Below, in pieces: positions 49,231-58,986 of a stretch of DNA of 64,000 bases. The notes beneath the pieces were generated by a model. It saw only the letters and a list, made by a program, of their open reading frames with translations. It did not search any database and had not been told where the DNA came from. The stretch is from NCBI RefSeq assembly GCF_021560015.1, contig NZ_CP073588.1, positions 2,666,001-2,730,000 of the forward strand, written 5' to 3'. This DNA comes from Shewanella vesiculosa. GTDB taxonomy: Bacteria > Pseudomonadota > Gammaproteobacteria > Enterobacterales > Shewanellaceae. Within the stretch, counting starts at the first letter, position 1. The number at the start of each line of letters is the position of its first letter. Made by a program: the position numbers and the translations under genes.

Positions 49231-50019
49231 CTAACCAGTGCGTAACCCTAGAATCTTGCTGATATCCATTGGCGCAGGATATTGGCTAAAGCTTTTATGT
49301 TGTTGATCGATAGCATGGATTGACATTCTGTCTGCCAACTCATTACCTTCAATGCCAATATGGGCAGCAACATGCTGTAATACCAAATCCGCTTTCATTG
49401 CATCATATAGCTCATGTGCTTGCTTGATTATCTCAAGGTTCGCTATTTCGCCGGTTTTTCGCGTCCAGTTTTTAGCTTTCCAACCATATGCCCACTCACA
49501 AACACATTTAATTGAATACTGTGAGTCACTCATAATTTGCACAGTTTCACCCGCAGCTATGACCTTTTTAGCGACAATTAATGCTTGGTGTAACGCATTC
49601 AGTTCAGCGGTATTATTGGTACCATTTGGATTATATAAACCAAACCATAATTCGGCTAACTCGCCTTTGCGATATATCGCCATTCCCGACCCGGCTTTAC
49701 CTGGGTTAGGTTCACAACCGCCGTCGGTATAAATGACCACATCAAATTGGCTTAACACTGCTTGATTGGCACCCTGAGTTTTGGTTGATACAGATCCAGC
49801 AGATGTCACTGTTGCTGAGCCTGCCGCTTTTTTAGCGGGTGCACTTTTACCAATACTGTTTGCCGGTGATTGAGCAAACGCAGTTTTGGCTTCCGCTTCG
49901 GTGGCAAAGGATTTGTATTTGGCTTGTGGATATTTATCCACTGCACGCTTAGTGACATCCCAGCTGGTAAAAATGCCCGTTTCTCGGCCGGCCCATACTA
50001 CATAAAACTTCTTTGCCAT
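49231..50019 (-). CDS. RNase HI-like protein with N-terminal hybrid-binding (viroplasmin) domain
   Basis: 262 residues. Residues 1-47 match the RNase_H1_N/viroplasmin domain (KFYVVWAGRETGIF...KSFATEAEA), which binds RNA:DNA hybrids. A flexible Ala/Ser/Gly/Thr linker follows. Residues about 92-235 are RNase HI, with catalytic Asp in IYTDGG, Glu in NNTAELNAL, Asp in IMSDSQYS, and the His and Asp in HIGIEGNELADR. It should cut RNA in hybrids. This two-domain form is distinct from the short E. coli-type rnhA. Confidence 0.92.
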   Translation of the reverse strand: MAKKFYVVWAGRETGIFTSWDVTKRAVDKYPQAKYKSFATEAEAKTAFAQSPANSIGKSAPAKKAAGSATVTSAGSVSTKTQGANQAVLSQFDVVIYTDGGCEPNPGKAGSGMAIYRKGELAELWFGLYNPNGTNNTAELNALHQALIVAKKVIAAGETVQIMSDSQYSIKCVCEWAYGWKAKNWTRKTGEIANLEIIKQAHELYDAMKADLVLQHVAAHIGIEGNELADRMSIHAIDQQHKSFSQYPAPMDISKILGLRTG

Positions 50020-50192
50020 AATGAACTCTTACTTATCTAATGCTAATTGACTCATATCGAAGCGACATGATGCCATGATTAAACTTGGCGTTAAAACAAA
50101 AATGCACCTGAGCCGGTTTGATTAGCGTTAATGTGAATATCTTGAGCTAAAAACCTTATCTACGCTCATCTCAATTAAATATTAAGGGCGAA

Positions 50193-51002
50193 TTAGTCGA
50201 GTATCAATGGGCCATCGATGTCATGATAATTAACACTGCCAGAACCGGCATTATGTATGGTTAAGCCTTTAGTGTTAGCAACATTAATGCTACCGGAACC
50301 ATCTTCAATTTCAACCTGTCCCAATACTTGATTAACCTTGATTGAACCAGAGCCATCATTGATAGCAACATCGCCAACAACATCACTAATACGAATAGAT
50401 CCCGAGCCATCTTGCAACCTAATAGCGCCTTTAGCATCGGTAATATCAATTGACCCAGAGCCATCAACTAATATCAATTTACCAATACGGTTGATGACAA
50501 TACTCCCAGAACCATCGGTTAAATCAATATCGGCACTGATATCATCTATTTGAATGGCACCTGAGCCATCATTTATTTTAAGGGCTAGTGTGGGTGGCAC
50601 TTTAACTAATAAATCGATAAAAGGTGATTCACCTATAACATGATCACTGTGGATTTCTGATAGCAAATAGGCTTGGTTACCTTTGCGGGTCAAACTGAGT
50701 TTAATTTCAACATCATCTTGATCTAATGACGGACTATAAATATCGGCATGCACCACGACTTCGTTTAAACCTTTTACGCCAACAACCGTTAACTTACCCG
50801 CTCCCGTGTTGGCTACTAGCTCAGTTAACGACCCAGCATCAAGATTCAATTGTTGCTGTACCAAATTAAGATCCGTATGAGTGACTAGCGACGGTTTTAA
50901 TGATGAAAATACAGACTCAGCTTCACTTTGCGACGCACCAAAGATTGTTGCCCCTAAAATAAGTCCGGCCGTGACACTAATGGTTGCGATACGTATAGAC
51001 AT
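50193..51002 (-). CDS. Exported DGSGSI-repeat protein (beta-solenoid)
   Basis: About 269 residues from ATG 51002 (AAGGA upstream). It has a signal peptide (residues 1-26). Residues about 150-265 carry at least six near-identical units of about 19 residues, each holding DGSGSI followed by two short hydrophobic strands. This is the pattern of the DUF4097-type beta-solenoid. The N-terminal part has beta-sandwich-like sequence. It probably acts in the periplasm or at the surface; the role is unknown. Confidence 0.75.
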   Translation of the reverse strand: MSIRIATISVTAGLILGATIFGASQSEAESVFSSLKPSLVTHTDLNLVQQQLNLDAGSLTELVANTGAGKLTVVGVKGLNEVVVHADIYSPSLDQDDVEIKLSLTRKGNQAYLLSEIHSDHVIGESPFIDLLVKVPPTLALKINDGSGAIQIDDISADIDLTDGSGSIVINRIGKLILVDGSGSIDITDAKGAIRLQDGSGSIRISDVVGDVAINDGSGSIKVNQVLGQVEIEDGSGSINVANTKGLTIHNAGSGSVNYHDIDGPLILD

Positions 51003-51273
51003 ATGACTAATTCCTTTTATAAGAATAAAAATAAGCTTGGCCGCTACACAAATGTGATTAACAGAGTTAACTGTTACAGGCATGGCTAGCAGCAATTAAT
51101 CATTAATTAGCAGGTTTCATACCAACTAGACAAAACTATTATTTACAATGACTTACAATTATCAGTAATAAAACTCACTCATCCATCAAACCAAAAAGCA
51201 CGAAAATCCAATACAATGTGGTTAATTTCACTAGCGTGAATATCACGATTAACTAAAAAAAAGAACTCTCCCT

Positions 51274-51846
51274 ATGCCGATATCACTTGCAGTACCGCAA
51301 ACGTTAGAGATTATTGTTGGTTCAACCAACCCAGTTAAAATCAGTGCAGCACAACAGGCGATTAAATTATATTTTCCTGATGCTCAAATCCGTTGTCATG
51401 GCATGCATGCCCCATCATTAGTAGCAGAACAGCCCATGACCGAAGCAGAAACTAAATTAGGGGCGATTAATCGAGCTAAGTTTTGCCAAGACAACGCCCA
51501 TATCACCAATCAAAATGCGGACTTTTATGTGGCGATGGAAGGTGGGGTTGATCAGTTTGATCACGGCCCCGCCACTTTTGCGTATATGGCCATTATTCAT
51601 AACGATAAATTATCTGTCGGTCGCAGCGCCAACTTACCGCTACCACAGAATATTTTTAACGCTTTACAAGCGGGTGAAGAACTGGGCAAAGTAATGGACC
51701 GAGTATTTAATACCCATAATATTAAGCAAAAAGGTGGCGCGATTGGCTTGTTAACTCGAGGTTTAGCCACCCGAGAAAGCATTTATACCCAAGCTTTAGT
51801 GCTGGCAATGGCTCCTTTTATCAATGCGGAATTATTTAATGACTAA
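51274..51846 (+). CDS. yjjX: Inosine/xanthosine triphosphatase
   Basis: 190 residues. Shows the ITPase-like start IIVGSTNPVK, the AMEGGVD motif near the metal site and the LTRGLATRESIYTQALVLA end of YjjX. It removes non-canonical purine triphosphates (ITP, XTP). Its stop overlaps the next gene's start by eight bases. Confidence 0.93.
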   Translation: MPISLAVPQTLEIIVGSTNPVKISAAQQAIKLYFPDAQIRCHGMHAPSLVAEQPMTEAETKLGAINRAKFCQDNAHITNQNADFYVAMEGGVDQFDHGPATFAYMAIIHNDKLSVGRSANLPLPQNIFNALQAGEELGKVMDRVFNTHNIKQKGGAIGLLTRGLATRESIYTQALVLAMAPFINAELFND

Positions 51847-52360
51847 CAATGACCCAACAAATGCAATCAGTGCCGACGCGCAGCCTCCCATAATTCGCGC
51901 GCTACACGCTGACGACAATGCTGCCCTAGCCGCAGTGATCCGTGAAGTATCAGCAGAATATGGTTTAACACCAGATAAAGGCTTTAGCGTAGCAGACAAA
52001 ACCCTCGACTGTTTAAGCGAGGTTTATGACGCACAAGGCTCACAATACTGGGTGATTGAATACCAAGGCAAAGTGGTCGGCGGCGCTGGTGTAGCCCCGT
52101 TACCTGGCAATGATGGGGTATGTGAATTACAGAAAATGTATTTTGCCCGCACTATTCGCGGCCAAGGTATGGCGAAGGCAATAACAGGCCAATGTATTGA
52201 ATTTGCTAAACAGCAAGGCTATCAATCAATGTATTTGGAAACCACGGCGGTATTAGTTGAAGCATTGGCCCTGTATGAAAAGCTTGGGTTTAGTCATTGT
52301 CAGCATTTAGGGGAAACTGGCCACGATGCCTGTGAAATCGCTATGATAAAACCAATTTAG
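51839..52360 (+). CDS. GNAT-family acetyltransferase
   Basis: About 173 residues from ATG 51839, overlapping the yjjX stop. The acetyl-CoA motif is RTIRGQGMAKAITGQCIEFA and the end is LYEKLGFSHCQHLGETGHDACEIAMIK. It resembles a subfamily of small N-acetyltransferases. The substrate is unknown. Confidence 0.85.
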   Translation: MTNNDPTNAISADAQPPIIRALHADDNAALAAVIREVSAEYGLTPDKGFSVADKTLDCLSEVYDAQGSQYWVIEYQGKVVGGAGVAPLPGNDGVCELQKMYFARTIRGQGMAKAITGQCIEFAKQQGYQSMYLETTAVLVEALALYEKLGFSHCQHLGETGHDACEIAMIKPI

Positions 52361-52482
52361 TGATTTAAAACACTCATATTGCACATTTTTTACTCACTCT
52401 TTCTCTCTGCTAAATGATAGCGCTTTGCAAGGACACAAAAGCTTGTTAGCCTCAGATTAAGCACATTCCATAGGAGGATGAA

Positions 52483-53523
52483 ATGGAATATCAACGTATC
52501 GCACATTCTAGCCTTGAGGTCAGTAAGATCTGTCTCGGCACCATGACTTGGGGTGAACAAAATACTCAAGCAGAAGCTTTTGCTCAACTCGATTATGCTA
52601 TTGGACAAGGCATTAACTTTATTGATACCGCAGAAATGTACCCTGTACCGCCTAAAGCTGAAACTCAGGGCGACACTGAACGAATTTTAGGTAACTACCT
52701 CAAAGCCCAGGGCAACCGTGATAATTTAGTGATTGCGACTAAAATAGCCGCACCAGGTGGTAAAAGTGATTATATCCGCAGTGATATGGCACTCGATTGG
52801 CTCAATATTCATCAAGCTGTTGATGATTCATTATCACGCTTGCAAATCGACACTATCGATTTATATCAACTACATTGGCCGGATAGAAACACTAATTTTT
52901 TCGGCGAAATGATGTATGAGCATGACAAAGAAGAACATTACACTCCTATTTTAAACACCCTTGAAGCCTTAGCTGAAATAATTAAGCAAGGTAAAGTGCG
53001 TTATATCGGTATTTCAAATGAAACCCCTTGGGGGTTTATGAAATACCTAAAATTAGCAGAAAAGCATGATTTACCCCGTATTATCAGCGTGCAAAACCCT
53101 TATAACTTGCTTAATCGTAGTTACGAAATCGCGATGTCTGAAATTAGTCATCGTGAAGATGTGCCGTTATTAGCCTATTCACCTTTAGCCTTTGGCGCAT
53201 TAACCGGTAAATATGAAAATAATCAGTGGCCAGAAGGTGCACGCCTGACTTTATTTAAACGTTTTGCCCGCTATAACAGCACCCCTATGGCGCTAGAAGC
53301 CACACAGGCTTATATCGATTTAGCTCGTGAGTTTGGGTTAACACCTACCGAGATGGCCTTGGCATTTGTGAATACCCGCAAATTTGTCGCCTCTAATATT
53401 ATTGGCGCCACTGATTTACATCAGCTAAAGCAAAATATCGACAGCCACAAGGTGAGCTTATCGGCAGAGTTGATGGGCAGAATTAATGAACTATCGGCTT
53501 TATATCGCTTCCCTTGCCCTTAA
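52483..53523 (+). CDS. tas: Aldo/keto reductase (Tas)
   Basis: 346 residues, the same length as E. coli Tas, with close similarity throughout (SSLEVSKICLGTMTWGEQN, FIDTAEMYPVPPKAETQG). The catalytic Asp, Tyr and Lys are in IDTAEMY and IATKIA, with His of LHWPD. NADPH-binding Arg/Lys loop VRYIGISNE is present. Perfect AGGAGG five bases before the start. Physiological substrate unknown. Confidence 0.93.
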   Translation: MEYQRIAHSSLEVSKICLGTMTWGEQNTQAEAFAQLDYAIGQGINFIDTAEMYPVPPKAETQGDTERILGNYLKAQGNRDNLVIATKIAAPGGKSDYIRSDMALDWLNIHQAVDDSLSRLQIDTIDLYQLHWPDRNTNFFGEMMYEHDKEEHYTPILNTLEALAEIIKQGKVRYIGISNETPWGFMKYLKLAEKHDLPRIISVQNPYNLLNRSYEIAMSEISHREDVPLLAYSPLAFGALTGKYENNQWPEGARLTLFKRFARYNSTPMALEATQAYIDLAREFGLTPTEMALAFVNTRKFVASNIIGATDLHQLKQNIDSHKVSLSAELMGRINELSALYRFPCP

Positions 53524-53580
53524 GTTTATTAGCCTAAGCGCAAATGCGATATTGAGCTTATTGCCACAAAACCTTGCATT

Positions 53581-53612
53581 AGGCATCAAGATCACTGAAG
53601 ATCTTGATGCCT
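53581..53612 (+). terminator. Terminator of tas
   Basis: 13-bp perfect stem AGGCATCAAGATC with its complement, loop ACTGAA, then TTTTATTTT. Confidence 0.92.
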
Positions 53613-53640
53613 TTTATTTTCAATATAGAAACCCCTATTT

Positions 53641-54879
53641 ATGAAGCTTGCCTCGTCTGTTGTTTTATTTGATCATCAAGCGTTACGCGATCAATTCCCA
53701 GCGCTTAAACAGACCATTGGCGATCATCCTTTGTGCTACTTAGACACAGCGGCAACCAGTCAAAAACCCCAAGTGGTGATTGACGCGATGAACGAGTATT
53801 ACCAATTCAATAATGCCAATGTGCACCGCGCCGCTCATCAATTGTCGGCAAGAGCGACTCAGCAATATGAAGCCGTACGTTTGCAAGTAACCGACTTCAT
53901 TAATGCATCGCAATCTCAAGAAGTTATTTTCACCCACGGCACCACTGAATCGATCAATATGGTGGCCTTTGGGCTGACGTCACAGATAAAAGCGAATGAT
54001 GTCATTTTAATTGATACTGCAGCTCACCATGCCAATATCGTGCCTTGGCAAGAACTGGCAAAGCGTACAGGTGCAGTAATTAAACCGATACCACTTACCG
54101 CAGATGCCCAACTTGATATGACAGCATTTGAGCAACTATTGCTGCTTAAGCCTAAAGTCGTCGCCATCTGCCATGTATCAAATGCACTAGGCACAGTAAA
54201 CCCGATCAATGAGCTCGTCGCCAAAGCCAAAGCTGTTGGTGCCTTAACCTTAGTGGATGGTGCTCAGGCTGTTGCCCATTTATCGGTGGATGTACAACAG
54301 ATTGATTGTGACTTTTATGTGTTTTCTGGTCATAAAATGTATGGTCCAACCGGTGTGGGGATTTTATATGGTCGCTATAAACAACTCGATCAACTAACTC
54401 CAATGCTCACTGGTGGCGAAATGATCAAAACAGTGAGCTTTAATCGTACTGTATTTGGTGCACTACCTAATCGCCTTGAAGCTGGCACTCCAGCCATTGC
54501 TGAAGTGATAGGTCTCGGGGCCGCCATCAGCTTTTTGCTCCAATTGCCGCGCGAACAACTGCTCGCACATGAACAACAATTGATGCAATACTTACAGCAA
54601 CAATTACAACAGCTGGGCGATATTGAATTGTATGGTATTGCCCCTATCAATGTGGGTGCTGTGGCCTTTAATTTACAAGGTGAACACCATCAAGATGTGG
54701 GGATTTTACTCGATCAACAAGCTGTTGCGGTTCGCTGTGGTCATCATTGTGCCATGCCGCTAATGGCGAGCCTTAATTTAAATGGATGTTGCCGAGCATC
54801 GATTGGCATCTATACTAATAAGCAGGATGTTGATCAATTTATTCATGCACTTAATGCTGTAAAAGAGTTATTGTTATAG
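53641..54879 (+). CDS. csdA: Cysteine desulfurase (CsdA/SufS class)
   Basis: 412 residues. PLP lysine in FSGHKMYGPTGVG; an RCGHHCAMP motif; and a catalytic Cys in GCCRASIGIY. It moves sulfur from cysteine to a persulfide and hands it to the SufE-like partner encoded next. The pair corresponds to E. coli csdA-csdE. No strong ribosome binding site precedes ATG 53641. Confidence 0.92.
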   Translation: MKLASSVVLFDHQALRDQFPALKQTIGDHPLCYLDTAATSQKPQVVIDAMNEYYQFNNANVHRAAHQLSARATQQYEAVRLQVTDFINASQSQEVIFTHGTTESINMVAFGLTSQIKANDVILIDTAAHHANIVPWQELAKRTGAVIKPIPLTADAQLDMTAFEQLLLLKPKVVAICHVSNALGTVNPINELVAKAKAVGALTLVDGAQAVAHLSVDVQQIDCDFYVFSGHKMYGPTGVGILYGRYKQLDQLTPMLTGGEMIKTVSFNRTVFGALPNRLEAGTPAIAEVIGLGAAISFLLQLPREQLLAHEQQLMQYLQQQLQQLGDIELYGIAPINVGAVAFNLQGEHHQDVGILLDQQAVAVRCGHHCAMPLMASLNLNGCCRASIGIYTNKQDVDQFIHALNAVKELLL

Positions 54880-54944
54880 TCATAAGGCACAACAGGCTGA
54901 TCCTAACGCATCTTTTATCTACAGCCGAGGTTAATTGAATTACC

Positions 54945-55400
54945 ATGTTAAACCCAAGCACCACACCTTCAGCGCAGTTATTTTTACTATTATCAGATGA
55001 ATTAGTTGATGCTGTTAACCTCATTGAGCAAGCGAATAACTGGCAAGATAAATATCGCCAAATTATGTTACTCGGTAAATTAATACCGCCATTAGCGGCA
55101 GAATTTAAGCACCAAGACGCACAAGTAAAAGGCTGTGAAAGCCAAGCTTGGTTGTACCATTACAGGTTAAACGAGCAGCATTTTTATATCGCCGATAGCG
55201 ATGCTCGTATCGTAAAAGGCTTAATGGGATTATTACTGGTTGCTTGCCAAGGTAAAACCGCAGAGCAAATACAACAATTTGATGTAAACCAGTATTTTGC
55301 CCACCTTGGACTCAGTGGCCAATTAAGTCCATCTCGTACTAATGGTTTAACTGCATTAGCGCAGGCCATCGTGGCCTATACACACGATGTTGGCACCTGA
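54945..55400 (+). CDS. csdE: SufE-like sulfur acceptor
   Basis: 151 residues. Active-site Cys in KGCESQAWL, then ADSDARIVKGLMGLLL and LSPSRTNGLTALAQAI. It accepts sulfur from the desulfurase. It follows csdA by 65 bases. Confidence 0.92.
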   Translation: MLNPSTTPSAQLFLLLSDELVDAVNLIEQANNWQDKYRQIMLLGKLIPPLAAEFKHQDAQVKGCESQAWLYHYRLNEQHFYIADSDARIVKGLMGLLLVACQGKTAEQIQQFDVNQYFAHLGLSGQLSPSRTNGLTALAQAIVAYTHDVGT

Positions 55401-55427
55401 AACACTCGCCAGCACTAAGGAATAATA

Positions 55428-56594
55428 ATGCCTCAAAAAGTCTGTAACCAAGCTCGCCGTCATATCTTAAAAGGCCTTGGAGCAGCCACATTATTAAGCC
55501 CTTTAAGCTCCTTTCCAGCATGGGCAGCTAAACCACACCGTTTATACGTAGATGGGTTATCTTTTTTACCTACCGACATCAATGATGTAAAGGCCTCAAA
55601 ACTCGATGCCTTTATTGCCGATATTTCAGCAGTAGAAACCATTGAACAAGCCGATGGCACTAAAAACTATAAACGCACTTATCAAGCCTGCATTAACAGC
55701 ATTAAACAAGCGGCTGACTCAGTCATAGCGAATCCCGATGTGTATCTGCAAGGACTTACAGGGACAGATATAAGTAAAGCCAGAACGCAACAAAAAACAG
55801 CGGTGTTTTTTCAAATTCAAGGGGCTGATTGTGTTGAAGATGATGGTTTAAGCAATGAATGGCGGCAATTAGACAATTTACATCAACAGGGTTTACGGGT
55901 ACTGCAACTGACACACCATTATGGTAATCGTTATGCTGGTGGCGCCTTAGATAATAACGGCTTAAATAGTTTAAATACGCCATTAACATCTGCAGGCAAA
56001 GAGCTAATAACAGAGCTGAATCGTAAAAATATTCTTATCGATGTCAGTCACTCTAGTGCTCAAACAGCCCTTGATACTGTTAAAGCCAGTCAATCTCCTA
56101 TTATCCAAAGCCATGGTGCTGCGCGCGCGATTGTAAACAATGCCCGCTGCTCACCTGATGAAGTGATCCGCGCTATTGGCGATAGCGGTGGTGTTTTTGG
56201 GGTGTTTATGATGAGCTTTTGGCTGACGAACAAGCCTGTACCCACGATTGAAGACTATATCAATCAACTGGCTTATATTGCTAAAGTTGGCGGATTCAAC
56301 AGTGTCGCCATTGCCAATGATTTTCCACTTCGCGGCCAAGAAAATTTATTAGCGTTAGACAACGATAACAGCGAAGGAATAAAAGAATACTTAGAATGGT
56401 GGCACAGCCTAGAAGACAAAAATGTATTAGGGTTTGATGTTGAGCCAAAGCATGTGGTTATCCCCAAGCTCAATAATATTGACCGCATGAGCCGTATCGA
56501 CGACGCCTTGAAAAAAGCCCGTTTTAAAGCCACTGATCGCGATCGTTTTATGGGTGGAAACTGGCAAAGAGTATTAAAGCAAGTACTGGTTTAG
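55428..56594 (+). CDS. Tat-exported M19 (membrane dipeptidase-like) protein with altered metal site
   Basis: 388 residues. A twin-arginine signal (ARRHILKGLGAATLL) ends at AWA. M19 features include an LTHHYGNRYAGGALD loop, DVSHSS, and a IIQSHGAAR strand with the second-metal His residues. The usual HND metal-binding tripeptide after the signal is replaced by LSF, and the usual GSDFDG is ANDFPL. It may be a one-metal or non-catalytic relative. A good AAGGAA site precedes the start, 27 bases after csdE. Confidence 0.8.
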   Translation: MPQKVCNQARRHILKGLGAATLLSPLSSFPAWAAKPHRLYVDGLSFLPTDINDVKASKLDAFIADISAVETIEQADGTKNYKRTYQACINSIKQAADSVIANPDVYLQGLTGTDISKARTQQKTAVFFQIQGADCVEDDGLSNEWRQLDNLHQQGLRVLQLTHHYGNRYAGGALDNNGLNSLNTPLTSAGKELITELNRKNILIDVSHSSAQTALDTVKASQSPIIQSHGAARAIVNNARCSPDEVIRAIGDSGGVFGVFMMSFWLTNKPVPTIEDYINQLAYIAKVGGFNSVAIANDFPLRGQENLLALDNDNSEGIKEYLEWWHSLEDKNVLGFDVEPKHVVIPKLNNIDRMSRIDDALKKARFKATDRDRFMGGNWQRVLKQVLV

Positions 56595-56650
56595 CCGATA
56601 ATAAAATGATAACGTTTTAACAACAAAATACGATAAAACAAAGAGTTGAT

Positions 56651-57829
56651 ATGGAAAACCTGATTATAAAACCCAGTTACACTTCTTTATTTAGTTGTAT
56701 TGGCCCAGAATGCTCAGACAGCTGCTGTAATGATTGGATGATTACCTTTGATAAACAAAGCTATAAAAAGACATTATCAAATAAATACTTAGCAGACATA
56801 GCTGCATTTGCCATTCTAGAAACAAAAGATAGTGAATCTGAATGGGCAGTAATCAACTTAGACAAAAACGGTGCCTGCCCGTTTTTAAATCCTCAAAAAT
56901 TATGCAACATACACGCTAAAGCAGGTGAAGACGCATTAAGCCATACATGCAAAACCTACCCTAAACGGGACCAACTTATCGGCCCAGATAAATATAAAAG
57001 CCTTTATTTATCCTGCCCAGAAGTGGCCCGAATTGTGCTGTTTGATGATAATGCTTTTCAATTTTCAGCAAACCCGAGTGGTGCGAAAACCATCGCAGCC
57101 CAAAGTCCTGCATGGTTAGAAAAATCGTATGAGTACAGTTTAGACCTGTTATTGAACTCAGGCTTAATATGGCAAGAAGCTCTCTTTATTATCGGTTTGT
57201 TAGCCAAAACAAGTCATGATGTCAAAACAGGAAAAGTAGCCATCGAGCACCTTGAAATTCGATATCAGCAACTGTTGAAAATGGCAAAAATGGGCATGAT
57301 TTCGCAGCAATTCAATGCAATATCGTATTCAGAAAAACCTCAAACACATACTTTTGTCGCTATACACGATGCATTATGTACTATGCACTCAAGGAGCACT
57401 CGACCTCGGTTTATGTCAATCAATGACGCCATAAACCAACTTTGCAATGAAGAGAATGATTACTCAATAGAGAGTATTAATAACAGCTGGAATCTGATGG
57501 TTGAAAACCCAGTTGTTAATCTCGATGAAATCTTCACTAAATTCATCCTCTATTCAATGTTTCACAATCATTTTCCAATGCATACCGATCATGACCCAGA
57601 GCAAGTCTTCCAACAACTGGTGATAGACTGTTTTATGATTCGATGCTATTTGGCTGCTGTATATCACAAAGAGCAACAATTAACACAAGCAGATATTATT
57701 AAGTGTTTTCAGGTATATCAAGTTGTACGCCAACACAAACCTAAATTTATTGACAGGATCAAAAACATTTTAACCGAGTTTGGTCTAACAACTCTTCCAT
57801 CGGCAATGAGTCTGCTTAAAACACAATAA
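56651..57829 (+). CDS. fliB: Flagellin lysine-N-methylase
   Basis: 392 residues. The Cys-rich start has Cys16, Cys21, Cys25 and Cys26 (CIGPECSDSCC), followed by CPFLN...LCNIH...GEDAL..TCKTYPKR. This pattern fits FliB, which methylates lysines of flagellin, and probably binds an iron-sulfur cluster. No flagellar genes are near. It ends at the shared terminator in the cysC remnant. Confidence 0.88.
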   Translation: MENLIIKPSYTSLFSCIGPECSDSCCNDWMITFDKQSYKKTLSNKYLADIAAFAILETKDSESEWAVINLDKNGACPFLNPQKLCNIHAKAGEDALSHTCKTYPKRDQLIGPDKYKSLYLSCPEVARIVLFDDNAFQFSANPSGAKTIAAQSPAWLEKSYEYSLDLLLNSGLIWQEALFIIGLLAKTSHDVKTGKVAIEHLEIRYQQLLKMAKMGMISQQFNAISYSEKPQTHTFVAIHDALCTMHSRSTRPRFMSINDAINQLCNEENDYSIESINNSWNLMVENPVVNLDEIFTKFILYSMFHNHFPMHTDHDPEQVFQQLVIDCFMIRCYLAAVYHKEQQLTQADIIKCFQVYQVVRQHKPKFIDRIKNILTEFGLTTLPSAMSLLKTQ

Positions 57830-57872
57830 TACTCAAAAACCTATGTGTGGAATTAGCGAATAAAATCCACGT

Positions 57873-57912
57873 AAAAAAGGGGCTGATATTAAAAATAATC
57901 AGCCCCTTTTTA
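57873..57912. terminator. Terminator, displaced cysC copy (also serves fliB)
   Basis: Hairpin with arms AAAAAAGGGGCTGAT and ATCAGCCCCTTTTT. It is the copy of the hairpin at 60098-60133 with one G and one C added on opposite arms. Confidence 0.9.
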
Positions 57913-57933
57913 TTATTGTCGATTTAGTGCAGT

Positions 57934-58176
57934 TTAAATGCCAGCACCCGCAATTTGTCTTGCTGGGTTGAGCACTTCAATGGCTTTTAAATAAGCCAAC
58001 AAACCATTCACTTGCGTGCTTAAATCGCCTTTACTGGTATCTATGGTTAGCTCCGCAGATACTGGTACTTCGTAAGGTGATGAAATACCAGTAAAGTTAC
58101 TAATTTCCCCCTTACGAGCTTTAGCATATAACCCTTTAGGGTCTCGTGACTCACACACGCTCAATGGAGTAGATAC
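57934..58176 (-). pseudogene. Displaced 3' fragment of cysC
   Basis: The frame encodes the last 76-80 residues of CysC with exactly the same protein sequence as intact cysC (60156-60398), with five silent changes. It ends abruptly at 58176 where the likeness to cysC stops. It has no CysC N terminus or kinase P-loop. Confidence 0.95.
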
Positions 58177-58375
58177 CTATTAAGACAAGTATTAACTATC
58201 AATAGAGAAATAATTTGTAGCTTTGTTATAACTTAGATTATTCATTACGTATTGAATATCATCTTTAAGCTGATGTCCCATTACTTATAATCGTATATTC
58301 CAGTATACAGAACCCCAAATAACTCATATAAAAATTTAATAGACTCAAAATGTAGAGAATAATATATATACAATA

Positions 58376-58828
58376 TCAGAGTAGATCATTCTGATATTTA
58401 TAAAAAACACTATTTTCAACAATATTTTTTATCTCTGCATTTAATTCTTTATCTGTTGGTTTTCGATTTAATGCATCTTGCTGGTCAAAATAGTTAAACA
58501 ATTCCAACCGAGTGTTGGATGCCCTTTTCTGACAAAAACGCTCCGATTCTACCCAAATAGTTGGGCTGCCTCGGGCAGGAGAATCGTACCAATAACAATG
58601 AGTATAACCATTTATTCTAAGATGCGAATCAAGCCAAAAACCATAAACACTGCAAGTTATAACCCAAGAAACTAATCCGATCCCGCCAGCTTTAACCAGC
58701 CAAATTTGCGCTTTAATGGTCAATTTATTAACTAACCTTAAGTACATTAAATAAGAAAAAAATAATAAAAAAGGGTACCAACCAAAATGCACCGATAGCA
58801 AAACTTCTATGCCCCACATAAATAGCAT
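58376..58828 (-). CDS. Membrane protein, probable C-terminal part of the gene starting at 58985
   Basis: 150 residues if started at ATG 58828, but no ribosome binding site is seen and its first 33 residues overlap the previous frame. From about residue 20 it reads as the natural continuation of that gene: two membrane segments, then a polar region with WYDSPARGSPTIWVES and CQKRAS. I infer a single protein of about 205 residues, broken by one extra base in an A7 run near 58755. Candidate immunity protein for the upstream effector. Confidence 0.55.
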   Translation of the reverse strand: MLFMWGIEVLLSVHFGWYPFLLFFSYLMYLRLVNKLTIKAQIWLVKAGGIGLVSWVITCSVYGFWLDSHLRINGYTHCYWYDSPARGSPTIWVESERFCQKRASNTRLELFNYFDQQDALNRKPTDKELNAEIKNIVENSVFYKYQNDLL

Positions 58829-58985
58829 TTTTGCTAATCTGTTCTAAAATACTATATTCTTCTATGAATCCTAAAAAAGTACCATAAATACCTAAAAAGC
58901 ATAAAAACATTAAGAATATAGCTAAAACTTTATGTCTTTTTTTATCACTATACTCATCGTGAATAATATCTGGTTTTTGACTCAT
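58728..58985 (-). CDS. Membrane protein, N-terminal part of a possibly frameshifted gene
   Basis: 85 residues with two membrane segments. The start ATG 58985 follows GGAGCTTAAG at the end of the effector gene (stop at 58987), so the two are translationally coupled. The reading frame ends soon after the T-rich stretch where it overlaps the next frame. As the gene next to a membrane-active toxin it is the best immunity candidate. Confidence 0.6.
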   Translation of the reverse strand: MSQKPDIIHDEYSDKKRHKVLAIFLMFLCFLGIYGTFLGFIEEYSILEQISKNAIYVGHRSFAIGAFWLVPFFIIFFLFNVLKVS

Positions 58986-58986
58986 C

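Noticed and set aside
57934..58164. A 76-residue CysC-like gene
   Set aside because: It is the displaced 3' fragment of cysC, without P-loop or start; treated as remnant.
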